DNA of 6,491 bases, taken from assembly GCA_023423475.1 (NCBI GenBank), contig JAFAFN010000563.1:1-6491 (forward strand). The letters are read 5' to 3'. Made by a program: the position numbers and the translations under genes. Positions 1 to 5,354 of the stretch are shown here, one piece after another (the first letter of the stretch is position 1; every line of letters starts with the position of its first letter). The DNA comes from Actinomycetes bacterium. Lineage in GTDB: Bacteria > Actinomycetota > Acidimicrobiia > Acidimicrobiales > Microtrichaceae. The notes beneath the pieces are model-generated. The model was given only the letters and a program-made list of their open reading frames with translations. It searched no databases and was not told the origin of the DNA.

Positions 1-9
1 TTGGTCGCT

Positions 10-16
10 CACCTCC
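10..16 (-). promoter_or_regulatory. Shine-Dalgarno for a minus-strand gene at the window edge
   Basis: Read on the minus strand this is GGAGGTG, a near-perfect anti-16S match. It is followed by AGCGACCAA up to the window edge, so an ATG whose A is base 1 would have ideal spacing of about 8 nt. The gene itself lies outside the window and cannot be seen. A GTG inside the motif is a less likely start because it overlaps the Shine-Dalgarno. The site lies about 20 nt downstream of the stop of the proposed small minus-strand gene at 36-221, so the two could be co-transcribed. Confidence 0.4.
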
Positions 17-35
17 GGGGCGAGCGGCGGAGGTC

Positions 36-221
36 TCAGCGCGACGACGGCGACTGATCCCGCCGACCGGGAGCGACGATCACCGCGGCGAGGGGCGATC
101 CGGCGAGCGCGACGATGCCGTTGACCACGCCGATCCTGATCGGGCTGATGTCGATGTCGAACACGTCGTCTCGGTACGGCCCATGTTCTTCCGGGCACAC
201 CGAGGTGCGGGACGCGAACAT
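36..221 (-). CDS. possible 61-aa small membrane protein, divergent from the DUF1801 gene
   Basis: This is a short reading frame of 61 residues that I do not recognise. Residues about 8-28 are polar, with the run DDVFDIDISP. Residues about 30-50 form a hydrophobic stretch (IGVVNGIVALAG followed by PLAAVIVA) that could cross the membrane once, and a short basic/polar tail with RR and SPSSR follows. By my reading 53 of 61 codons end in G or C, and this bias runs right up to the ATG at 221, as expected of a real gene here. The start is uncertain: no Shine-Dalgarno is visible, and GTG codons at 200 or 164 are alternatives. Support comes from the strong ribosome binding site at 10-16 just after its stop, which suggests a minus-strand operon continuing left. 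The plus-strand frame over the same bases shares third codon positions, so codon bias alone does not settle the strand. Confidence 0.42.
   Translation of the reverse strand: MFASRTSVCPEEHGPYRDDVFDIDISPIRIGVVNGIVALAGSPLAAVIVAPGRRDQSPSSR
216..221 (+). promoter_or_regulatory. putative -10 element (GAACAT) for leaderless DUF1801 gene
   Basis: GAACAT carries the A at position 2 and T at position 6 that are the best-conserved bases of actinobacterial -10 hexamers. It lies exactly 6 nt before the ATG at 228, so transcription would begin at the start codon. No Shine-Dalgarno precedes that ATG. The match to TATAAT is only 3 of 6 and no -35 box is evident. Confidence 0.3.
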
Positions 222-231
222 GTCGACATGT
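218..231. promoter_or_regulatory. 14-bp perfect palindrome over divergent start codons, possible operator
   Basis: ACATGTCGACATGT is its own reverse complement, with the dyad axis between 224 and 225. It contains the ATG of the DUF1801 gene (228-230) on the plus strand and the ATG of the proposed 61-aa gene (221-219) on the minus strand, and it overlaps the putative -10 at 216-221. A regulator bound here would block both starts. No regulator gene is visible in the window. The operator role is inferred from symmetry and position only. Confidence 0.35.
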
Positions 232-800
232 CCAGAGCGACCAACGGCTCCGATCAGGTCGACCGTTATCTCGCGGGCGTTCCGGACCCACAGCGCACGA
301 CGCTCGAGGCGCTGAGAGCCCGACTCCACAGGCTGCTGCCCCACGCGGACGAGGCGATCCGCTACGGCATGCCGGCGCTGACCCTGCAGGGGAAGGCGGT
401 AGCCGGGTACGCCGCGTTCAGGGATCACTGTGGTTATTACCCGATGAGCGGCGACGTGATCGCCGCTGCGGGAGACGCGGTCTCGGGCTACGACCTGACG
501 AAGGGCGGCCTCAAGTTCGCGGCCGACCGTCCGCTGCCGATGACGCTCCTCCGGAAGCTCGTGCAGCTGCGCATTGCCGAGCTCGCCGATGTCGTCGACG
601 GAGTGCGCCTGGAGTTCTTCGGCGATGGCCAGCTCAAGGCCACCGGTCGGATGAAGGACGGTCGACTGCAGGGCAACTGGAAGTGGTTCCGCAAGGACGG
701 CACGCTCCTGCGCACCGGCCGGTTCTCCGCCGGGGAACAGGTCGGCACGTGGCGAACCTACGATCGTGACGGCGACGTCAGCCGGACGACGGAGTTCTGA
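228..800 (+). CDS. DUF1801 domain protein with C-terminal MORN/YwqK-like repeats
   Basis: The protein has 190 residues. Residues about 9-120 match the DUF1801 (YdhG/Fe-S-assembly-like) fold: a helical start with Y14, then LLPHADEAIRYGMPAL (36-51), then FRDHCGYYPMSG (64-75) and KGGLKFAADRPLP (92-104), the usual landmarks in the usual order. Residues about 126-190 are a separate module with two copies of a unit of the form TGR-x4-G-x2-G-x-W (TGRMKDG...QGNWKWF at 139-154 and TGRFSAG...VGTWRTY at 163-178). This resembles the MORN-like repeats of YwqK-type proteins. The biochemical role of DUF1801 is not established; the repeat module usually suggests a binding surface. The ATG at 228 was chosen because it puts about 10 residues before the domain, as in the family, and because a -10-like hexamer lies 6 nt upstream. 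An in-frame ATG at 183 would add 15 atypical residues. It is soluble, with no signal peptide or membrane segment. I am confident that it is a gene and of the first domain, less so of the repeat assignment. Confidence 0.85.
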   Translation: MSRATNGSDQVDRYLAGVPDPQRTTLEALRARLHRLLPHADEAIRYGMPALTLQGKAVAGYAAFRDHCGYYPMSGDVIAAAGDAVSGYDLTKGGLKFAADRPLPMTLLRKLVQLRIAELADVVDGVRLEFFGDGQLKATGRMKDGRLQGNWKWFRKDGTLLRTGRFSAGEQVGTWRTYDRDGDVSRTTEF

Positions 801-831
801 CCCGAGGGATGACGGACCCAGGCGGCCCAGG

Positions 832-847
832 CGAGCTCCGCAGCTCG
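832..847 (+). terminator. weak hairpin after the DUF1801 gene
   Basis: CGAGCT and AGCTCG can pair as a 6-bp stem with the 4-nt loop CCGC, 32 nt after the DUF1801 stop. There is no T tract, so this is only a weak candidate for a terminator. The rest of the 122-nt gap (801-922) holds nothing else I can support apart from the promoter-like element next to the following gene. Confidence 0.2.
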
Positions 848-913
848 GTTGCCGCCGGATGCCGCGATGAGTGCTGAACCCGACCCGAGCGGCCGTTCCG
901 GAGCGTCGACTGA

Positions 914-919
914 CATACT
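914..919 (+). promoter_or_regulatory. putative -10 element (CATACT) for leaderless amidohydrolase gene
   Basis: CATACT matches TATAAT at 4 of 6 positions, including the key A2 and T6. Exactly 6 nt separate it from the ATG at 926. No Shine-Dalgarno lies before the start, so a leaderless transcript beginning at the A of the ATG is the simplest reading. No good -35 hexamer is visible at 16-18 nt upstream. Confidence 0.45.
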
Positions 920-925
920 CACGTG

Positions 926-2626
926 ATGGCGCACGATCTGGTCATCACCGGGGGAACGATCATCGACGGCACGGGAGCGGCTGCTGCCGTGGGTGACATC
1001 GGCATCGACGGCGACCGGATCACCGCGATCGGCGAGGTCTCGAGCGTCGGTGCGGGCCGGGTGATCGACGCGGACGGTCGCCTCGTCACCCCCGGGTTCG
1101 TCGACCTCCACTCGCACCTCGACGCACAGGTCGGCTGGGACCCGACGATGTCGTCGTCGTGTTGGCACGGCGTCACCTCGGTGGTCATGGGTAACTGCGG
1201 CATGACGTTCGCCCCGGTGCAGCCGGGTTCCGCGGAACTGCTCGCGACGGCGATGGAGTCCGTCGAGGACATCCCGGCGTCGTGCATCCTCGACGGGCTG
1301 CCGTGGGACTGGGAGAGCTACGGCGAGTACCTCGACGTCGTGGACGGCTTCCCGAAGGGCATCAACGCCGGTGGCTACGTCGGCGATGTCGCCGTGCGCT
1401 TCTACGTCGCCGGCGAGGCGTCCTGCGAGCCGGACTTCGTGGCCAGCGACGACCAGCTCTCGGCGATGGCCGACCAGGTCGCCGAAGCGATCACCGCAGG
1501 TGCCTTCGGCTACTCGCTCTCTCGCAGCCTCGTGCACCGGGTGCCCGACGGCCGCAACGTCCCGGGCACCTGGGCGGACCCGTCGGAGTACTTCCGCACC
1601 GCTGCACCGCTGCGGGACCTCGGACGTGGCGTGCTCGAGTGCGCACCCCGCTACAACATCGAGAACCAGCCGGGGAACCGCGTCGAGGAGGAGCTCGCCT
1701 GGATCGCCGAGATCAGCCGGGTGCTCGGACGTCCGTTCAGCTTCAACCTGCAGCAGCTCAAGTCGCTCGACGACCACTACCGCCGGGTCATCGAACTCGC
1801 TGCCGAGGCCAACGCGAACGGCTCGCAGCTCCGGCCGCAGATCACCCCGCGCAACGTCGGTGTGCTCTTCAGCTTTGCGGCGAACACGCTCGTCGACGAC
1901 CTCCCGTCGTTCCAGCCGCTGCGCTCCCTCGACCTCGCCGGCCGTCTCGCCGGCATCCGGGACCCCCAGGTCCGTGCCCGACTCGTCGAGGAGGGTCGCG
2001 ACAAGCCGACGGGTTCGTTCGAGATCATGTACCTGATGCCAGCGGACGAGGCGACGGCGCGCTACGTCTACACCGAGGCGGACTCGATCGCCGGGATCGC
2101 CCGCCGACGTGGGGTGACGCCCGTCGAGGCGTACCTCGACGCCATGGACGAGTCCGACGGCGTCGCCATCGTCAACTGGCCGGTGATGAACGAGCGCGAG
2201 GAGGCGATCGAGGAGATGATCGCCTCGCCGGTCACGATCATGGGCCTCGCGGATGCGGGTGCCCACGCGACGCAGATCATGGATGCCTCGCAGCCCACGT
2301 ACTTCCTCTCGCACTGGGTGCGAGACCGAGGCCTACTGGGGATCGAGGAGGGTGTCCGCCGCCTCACCTCGGACACCGCGTCGTTCATCGGCTACCGGGA
2401 CCGCGGGGTCCTGCGCGAGGGAGCGTTCGCGGACGTCAACGTCATCGACCTGGACGCGCTCGCGCTCGAGCTGCCCGAGATCGTGCACGACTTCCCCGGC
2501 GGCGCACCCCGGTTCGTGCAGCGCGCCCGCGGGTTCGACCACACCATCGTGAACGGTCGCCCCTTCATGGAGTCGGGCGAGCACACCGGTGAGCTCGCCG
2601 GACGCCTGCTCCGCAGCACCGACTGA
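926..2626 (+). CDS. amidohydrolase, N-acyl-D-amino-acid deacylase (D-aminoacylase) type
   Basis: This 566-residue protein belongs to the amidohydrolase superfamily, close to D-aminoacylases, which cleave N-acyl groups from D-amino acids with a metal in a TIM barrel. The N-terminal beta-sandwich start DLVITGGTIIDGTG is at 4-17. The metal motif HSHLD (H62, H64, D66) is followed by WDP, GNCG with the expected bridging cysteine (C91), and FAPV. VEDIP, WDWESY and AGAFGYSLSR follow in the family order. The barrel-end aspartate is D443 in GLADAGAH, and DRGVLREG/ADVNVID near 492-508 closes the sandwich domain. Typical D-aminoacylases have a SHxK histidine where this protein reads LQQLK (275-279), so its metal site differs. 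The substrate is therefore uncertain; dihydroorotase/hydantoinase-like amidases are the alternative, but the GNCG and GLADAGAH motifs favour the deacylase branch. It is cytoplasmic, with no signal peptide. GTG at 923 is an alternative start; ATG 926 fits the -10 spacing. It looks monocistronic and ends convergently with a small gene. Confidence 0.9.
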   Translation: MAHDLVITGGTIIDGTGAAAAVGDIGIDGDRITAIGEVSSVGAGRVIDADGRLVTPGFVDLHSHLDAQVGWDPTMSSSCWHGVTSVVMGNCGMTFAPVQPGSAELLATAMESVEDIPASCILDGLPWDWESYGEYLDVVDGFPKGINAGGYVGDVAVRFYVAGEASCEPDFVASDDQLSAMADQVAEAITAGAFGYSLSRSLVHRVPDGRNVPGTWADPSEYFRTAAPLRDLGRGVLECAPRYNIENQPGNRVEEELAWIAEISRVLGRPFSFNLQQLKSLDDHYRRVIELAAEANANGSQLRPQITPRNVGVLFSFAANTLVDDLPSFQPLRSLDLAGRLAGIRDPQVRARLVEEGRDKPTGSFEIMYLMPADEATARYVYTEADSIAGIARRRGVTPVEAYLDAMDESDGVAIVNWPVMNEREEAIEEMIASPVTIMGLADAGAHATQIMDASQPTYFLSHWVRDRGLLGIEEGVRRLTSDTASFIGYRDRGVLREGAFADVNVIDLDALALELPEIVHDFPGGAPRFVQRARGFDHTIVNGRPFMESGEHTGELAGRLLRSTD

Positions 2627-2657
2627 GCCCGGTCCGGGCCGGGGGTCGGCTCAGTCG
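2620..2657. terminator. inverted repeat shared by convergent gene ends, possible bidirectional terminator
   Basis: CGACTGAGCC (2620-2629) and GGCTCAGTCG (2648-2657) are perfect reverse complements around an 18-nt GC-rich centre that can itself fold (CCCGG 2628-2632 with CCGGG 2639-2643). The arms contain the TGA of the amidohydrolase (2624-2626) and the TGA of the 40-aa minus-strand gene (2653-2651). The symmetry would give the same stem-loop in transcripts from either side. There is no T tract, which is common for actinobacterial terminators but weakens the call. Confidence 0.45.
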
Positions 2658-2773
2658 TTCACCGGCAGTGCCTCGGTGCGCGCCGCCTGGAGCCGCAGTG
2701 CCGCGGCCGCAGCGCCGATCAGCAGCAGGGTCGAGATGGTCCTCGAGAGGTCGATCGCGGCCACGGTCTCCAC
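2651..2773 (-). CDS. 40-aa hypothetical small membrane protein
   Basis: Forty codons from a GTG at 2773 to a TGA at 2651. The product has a short amphipathic N-terminus (ETVAAIDLSR), a hydrophobic core ISTLLLIGAAAAAL at 13-26 that is just long enough for a tilted membrane helix or a membrane-surface anchor, and a polar tail ending LPVND. Nearly every codon ends in G or C (three exceptions by my count). A TAGGTT -10-like hexamer sits 6 nt before the GTG, suggesting a leaderless message. It follows the 54-aa gene on the same strand after a 65-nt gap and ends convergently with the amidohydrolase. I recognise no family. A second in-frame GTG at 2764 is a possible start but would sit too close to its purine-rich stretch. 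Confidence 0.5.
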   Translation of the reverse strand: METVAAIDLSRTISTLLLIGAAAAALRLQAARTEALPVND

Positions 2774-2779
2774 CCGGAC

Positions 2780-2785
2780 AACCTA
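2780..2785 (-). promoter_or_regulatory. putative -10 element (TAGGTT) for the 40-aa gene
   Basis: Read on the minus strand the hexamer is TAGGTT, fitting TANNNT. It is separated by exactly 6 nt (GTCCGG) from the GTG at 2773, the same geometry as upstream of the amidohydrolase. No convincing -35 box is visible. It lies in the gap between the two small minus-strand genes, so the second may have its own promoter. Confidence 0.4.
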
Positions 2786-2838
2786 CCGGCGGGGCGGGCG
2801 ACCTCGTTGCCACTGCAGCGATGTGGGACCGCTCCGGC

Positions 2839-3003
2839 TCAGATGTCCTCGTCGCCGAACTCGATGCGACGGAAGTCCTCGTCGGACAGGCGGTCCTCCG
2901 GTGCCTCGTTCGCCTCGTACTCACGACGCTTGGCGGTCGTCGCGAAGTAGGCGACGACGAGGAGCACCGCAGCGATGGCGAAGATGAGGATTCCGTAGAA
3001 CAT
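2839..3003 (-). CDS. 54-aa hypothetical single-pass membrane protein
   Basis: Fifty-four codons with strong G/C third-position bias. A clear N-terminal membrane helix (MFYGILIFAIAAVLLVVAYF, residues 1-20) is followed by a positive stop-transfer KRR at 25-27, which predicts N-terminus out and C-terminus in the cytoplasm. The 27-residue tail is strongly acidic (EYEANEAPED, LSDEDF, FGDEDI) with RR at 44-45. This looks like a membrane-anchored scaffold or regulatory peptide rather than an enzyme, but I recognise no family. ATG 3003 is the chosen start; an in-frame GTG at 3009 would add two residues. Neither has a clear Shine-Dalgarno. It is divergent from the mannosidase gene across a 128-nt region and upstream of the 40-aa gene on the same strand. 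The helix, stop-transfer and codon bias together make it very likely to be real. Confidence 0.7.
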   Translation of the reverse strand: MFYGILIFAIAAVLLVVAYFATTAKRREYEANEAPEDRLSDEDFRRIEFGDEDI

Positions 3004-3092
3004 CGCCACATCCGATCACAGAAGTTCGACCCGTCGTGGCATTTCCGACGGTTCATCCCCTCGAAACCTTCCCGGCACACGGGCTCCGTACC

Positions 3093-3125
3093 GTCCTCGG
3101 GCATGGGGGCCCTTCGTCCGAGGAC
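3093..3125 (+). promoter_or_regulatory. hairpin that would hide the mannosidase Shine-Dalgarno
   Basis: GTCCTCGG (3093-3100) is perfectly complementary to CCGAGGAC (3118-3125). A G-U pair and a C-G pair extend the stem inward to 10 pairs, and two further C-G pairs are possible outward past a one-base bulge. The loop is about 13 nt. The right arm contains the whole ribosome binding site GAGGA (3120-3124) of the mannosidase, so folding would block initiation at GTG 3132. The structure is seen in the sequence; regulation by a ligand, temperature or upstream translation is inference. Confidence 0.45.
3120..3124 (+). promoter_or_regulatory. ribosome binding site fixing the mannosidase start
   Basis: GAGGA lies 7 nt before the GTG at 3132. 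It decides between that codon and an in-frame GTG at 3036 that has no ribosome binding site and would add 32 residues of non-family sequence. It is embedded in the hairpin at 3093-3125. Confidence 0.6.
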
Positions 3126-3131
3126 CGGCAC

Positions 3132-5354
3132 GTGATCGAGTCCGTGGACCCGTTCATCGGGACCGGGGTGACCACCCTCGGGCGTCCCGAGGGCCTGGCC
3201 GCGACCTGGTGGTGGCCGAAACCGCAGGTGGGGAACACGCACCCGGGTGCGACGAGCCCCTTCGGGATGGTCTCGGCCTGCGCCTACTCGGGGGCGTATC
3301 CGACGGGCTACGGCCAGCACCGGATGAGCACCGAAGGCGTGCCGCCGCTGCTGCACGACGAGCTGATGGCCTCCGGCTTCACCCACTTCCAGCAGTCGGG
3401 GACCGGCGCGATTCGGAAGTACTACAACTACTTCCGCGTCACCCCGATGATCGAGCCGCTCGATGCGCTCGACACGCTGTGGGCCCTGCAGGACGAGGTC
3501 GCCGAGCCGGGCTACTACTCGGCCACCCTGTCCTCGGGCATCCGGGCCGAGCTGACCGTCGGACCGAAGTCGGCGGTGCACCGCTACACCTTCCCGAGCC
3601 ACGAGGACTCGAGGGTCGTCGTCGACCTGTCCCTCGGCGGCCTCGGGATCGAGCACGGTCGGACCGTGCCGATGCGTGCCCGGCTCGCGGTGGTGGCCCC
3701 CGGAGAGGTCCAGGGCGAGATCGTCGTCGAGGGTGTGCCCCTCTCGGTCCACATCGAGTGCGACGCGGCGCGCTGGCGCCAGATGCTCTTCTACGACAAG
3801 CGGCTCATGGCGGGCGGGTCGGTGCTCGAGTTCGACTCGATCCGACTCACCACGTTGCGCTCCTTCGGTCTGGTCCTGATCGGTCCGACCGAGGTGGGCG
3901 AGGAGATCGAGATCCGGATGGGCTTCTCGCTGCGTGGCGTCGAGCAGGCGAAGGCGAACCTGCACCGGGACTGCGGCGGAGATGTTCGCTGCTTCGACAC
4001 CCGCCGGGCCGCGACCCAGGACGCGTGGCGGGCCCAGCTCGATCGGATCGCGATCGAGACACCGTCGAGCGAGCAGCGCACGACCTTCGCGACCAGCCTC
4101 TACCACTCGCTGATCAAGCCGTGCTACGCCCCCGACGAGAGTCCCTTCTGGACCACGTCGCGTTCGTTCGTCTTCGACATCGCGACCATGTGGGACCTCT
4201 ACAAGACGCAGCTGCCGCTGCTGACGCTCGTGGCGCCCGACCGTGCCGTCGAGCTCGTCGCGGCGCTGCTGTCGGTGAAGGAGGAGGAGGGCAACTTCCC
4301 GATCGGCTACCGCATGGCGCGGGGGACCGATCGCTTCTTCCGCCAGGGCAGCGCACTGGCGCACACCTTCTTCGCGGATGTCTGCGAGCTGGGGCTGCCA
4401 GGCATCGACTGGGAGTACGCGCTCGTGCACCTGCACGACGACCTGCGGCGCAACTACGGCGAGGACTACCTCGAGAAGGGTGTCGCCCACCCGGTGACCC
4501 ACACGCTCGACCTCGCCTACGGGTACCACTGCACCGCCCTGGTCGCTCGCCATGTCGGCGACGCCGAGCTGGCCGACCACCTCGACGAGCTCGCCACCCG
4601 GTGGGTCAACGCGTTCGACGCATCGACCGGTCTGCTCGTCGACTCGACCTTCTACGAGGGCGGTCGCTGGAACTACTCGTTCCGGCTGCTGCAGGACATG
4701 GCCGCCCGCATCGAGCTGGCCGGCGGCGAGACACCGTTCGTCGAGCTGCTCGACCGCTTCTTCGGCTACGGGGCCGATCCGGTCGTGCAGCTGGGTGCCC
4801 CTCCGTTCGCCGAGGCACTCGCCGCCGGGTACGCGCTGAACCGCTTCGAAGGGCTGAACAACGAGCCGGACATGGAGGTGCCCTGGGCGTACCACTTCGC
4901 CGGGCGACCCGACCGGACCAGCGAGGTGGTGCACTCGGTGCTGCGCCACGCCTTCGGCACCGGCCGAGGCGGCCTGCCGGGCAACGACGACTCCGGCGGC
5001 TTGAGCTCCTGGTACGTGTGGGCGACCCTCGGCGTCTTCCCGGTCGCCGGACAGGGGATCTTCTTCGTCAACGCGCCGGCGGTCGACCGGGCCCGGATCC
5101 GTGTCACCGGCGGTGACCGCGTGATCGAGGCGAACGGTCGCGACCACTCGCCCGATGCCGGTCCCCAGTACGTCCAGTCGGTCGTGATCGACGGCGAGCC
5201 GCTCGAGCGGAGCTGGATCTCCAGCCGACAGCTGCACCAACCGGGCCACCTCGTGATCGAGCTGGGTCCAACCCCCACCGAGTGGGGGACACGTGAACGT
5301 CCACCCTCCGGTCCGTCCTCGCTGCGGTCCGGTCGAGCCAAGGAGCGACGATGA
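3132..5354 (+). CDS. GH92 family alpha-mannosidase, apparently cytoplasmic
   Basis: This 740-residue protein has the two-part layout of glycoside hydrolase family 92, calcium-dependent exo-alpha-mannosidases that remove terminal mannose with inversion. The N-terminal beta-sandwich (about 5-270) carries DPFIGTG (6-12), THPGATSPFGMV (36-47) and GFTHFQQSGTG (82-92). The (alpha/alpha)6 barrel (about 330-700) carries MWDLYKTQLPLLTL from residue 353. NNEPDMEVPWAY contains E578, aligned with the family's catalytic acid, and GLPGNDDSGGLSSWYVW (from 614; D619, D620) is the base and calcium region. All hallmark regions are present. The family is usually secreted, yet no signal peptide is visible from either GTG 3132 or the upstream GTG 3036, so it probably acts in the cytoplasm. 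The last about 30 residues are a basic low-complexity tail with weaker codon bias. Its stop overlaps the start of a glycosyltransferase, implying coupled translation. The fold is nearly certain; the linkage and substrate are unknown. Confidence 0.93.
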   Translation: MIESVDPFIGTGVTTLGRPEGLAATWWWPKPQVGNTHPGATSPFGMVSACAYSGAYPTGYGQHRMSTEGVPPLLHDELMASGFTHFQQSGTGAIRKYYNYFRVTPMIEPLDALDTLWALQDEVAEPGYYSATLSSGIRAELTVGPKSAVHRYTFPSHEDSRVVVDLSLGGLGIEHGRTVPMRARLAVVAPGEVQGEIVVEGVPLSVHIECDAARWRQMLFYDKRLMAGGSVLEFDSIRLTTLRSFGLVLIGPTEVGEEIEIRMGFSLRGVEQAKANLHRDCGGDVRCFDTRRAATQDAWRAQLDRIAIETPSSEQRTTFATSLYHSLIKPCYAPDESPFWTTSRSFVFDIATMWDLYKTQLPLLTLVAPDRAVELVAALLSVKEEEGNFPIGYRMARGTDRFFRQGSALAHTFFADVCELGLPGIDWEYALVHLHDDLRRNYGEDYLEKGVAHPVTHTLDLAYGYHCTALVARHVGDAELADHLDELATRWVNAFDASTGLLVDSTFYEGGRWNYSFRLLQDMAARIELAGGETPFVELLDRFFGYGADPVVQLGAPPFAEALAAGYALNRFEGLNNEPDMEVPWAYHFAGRPDRTSEVVHSVLRHAFGTGRGGLPGNDDSGGLSSWYVWATLGVFPVAGQGIFFVNAPAVDRARIRVTGGDRVIEANGRDHSPDAGPQYVQSVVIDGEPLERSWISSRQLHQPGHLVIELGPTPTEWGTRERPPSGPSSLRSGRAKERR
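5272..5288 (+). repeat. 7-bp perfect hairpin near the 3' end of the mannosidase gene
   Basis: CCCCCAC (5272-5278) and GTGGGGG (5282-5288) pair perfectly around the loop CGA. It lies inside the reading frame, about 65 nt before the mannosidase stop, at the point where the conserved domain ends. It could slow ribosomes or terminate a fraction of transcripts before the glycosyltransferase gene; neither is shown. Confidence 0.4.
5341..5345 (+). promoter_or_regulatory. ribosome binding site of the glycosyltransferase
   Basis: AGGAG sits 5 nt before ATG 5351 and 8 nt before the adjacent in-frame ATG 5354. It lies inside the last codons of the mannosidase gene, so re-initiation after the mannosidase stop is likely. 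Confidence 0.7.

Noticed and set aside
29..34. GGAGGT on the plus strand
   Set aside because: No ATG, GTG or TTG follows at usable spacing, so it does not serve a gene.
115..315. Plus-strand frame MPLTTPILIG... upstream of and overlapping the DUF1801 gene
   Set aside because: It runs into the DUF1801 gene in another frame and becomes Arg/Ser-rich. Its good codon bias comes from sharing third positions with the minus-strand frame at 36-221, which reads more like a protein.
758..2314. Long open frame on the minus strand opposite the amidohydrolase and the DUF1801 end
   Set aside because: It mirrors a well-supported gene in GC-rich DNA, has Arg/Asp/Val-rich composition with no family motif and no ribosome binding site. 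Its last part over the 801-917 gap has ordinary, not elevated, G/C third positions.
3089..3094. TACCGT as a -10 box for the mannosidase
   Set aside because: It fits TANNNT but has no -35, and the resulting transcript would start inside the hairpin that covers the ribosome binding site. The evidence is too weak to call.
3036..3131. Upstream in-frame GTG start for the mannosidase
   Set aside because: It has no ribosome binding site and the added 32 residues match neither GH92 nor a signal peptide. GTG 3132 has GAGGA at ideal spacing. It is kept only as a possible regulatory leader.
919..3134. CACGTGAT shared at the starts of the amidohydrolase (920-927) and the mannosidase (3129-3136)
   Set aside because: It is an 8-base match partly imposed by the start codons and easy to get by chance in GC-rich DNA, with no further shared flanks.
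2589..3135. Two plus-strand frames across the gap between the amidohydrolase and the mannosidase
   Set aside because: Both are Arg/Ser/Pro-rich without domains and are antisense to the two small minus-strand genes, which show proper membrane helices and codon bias.
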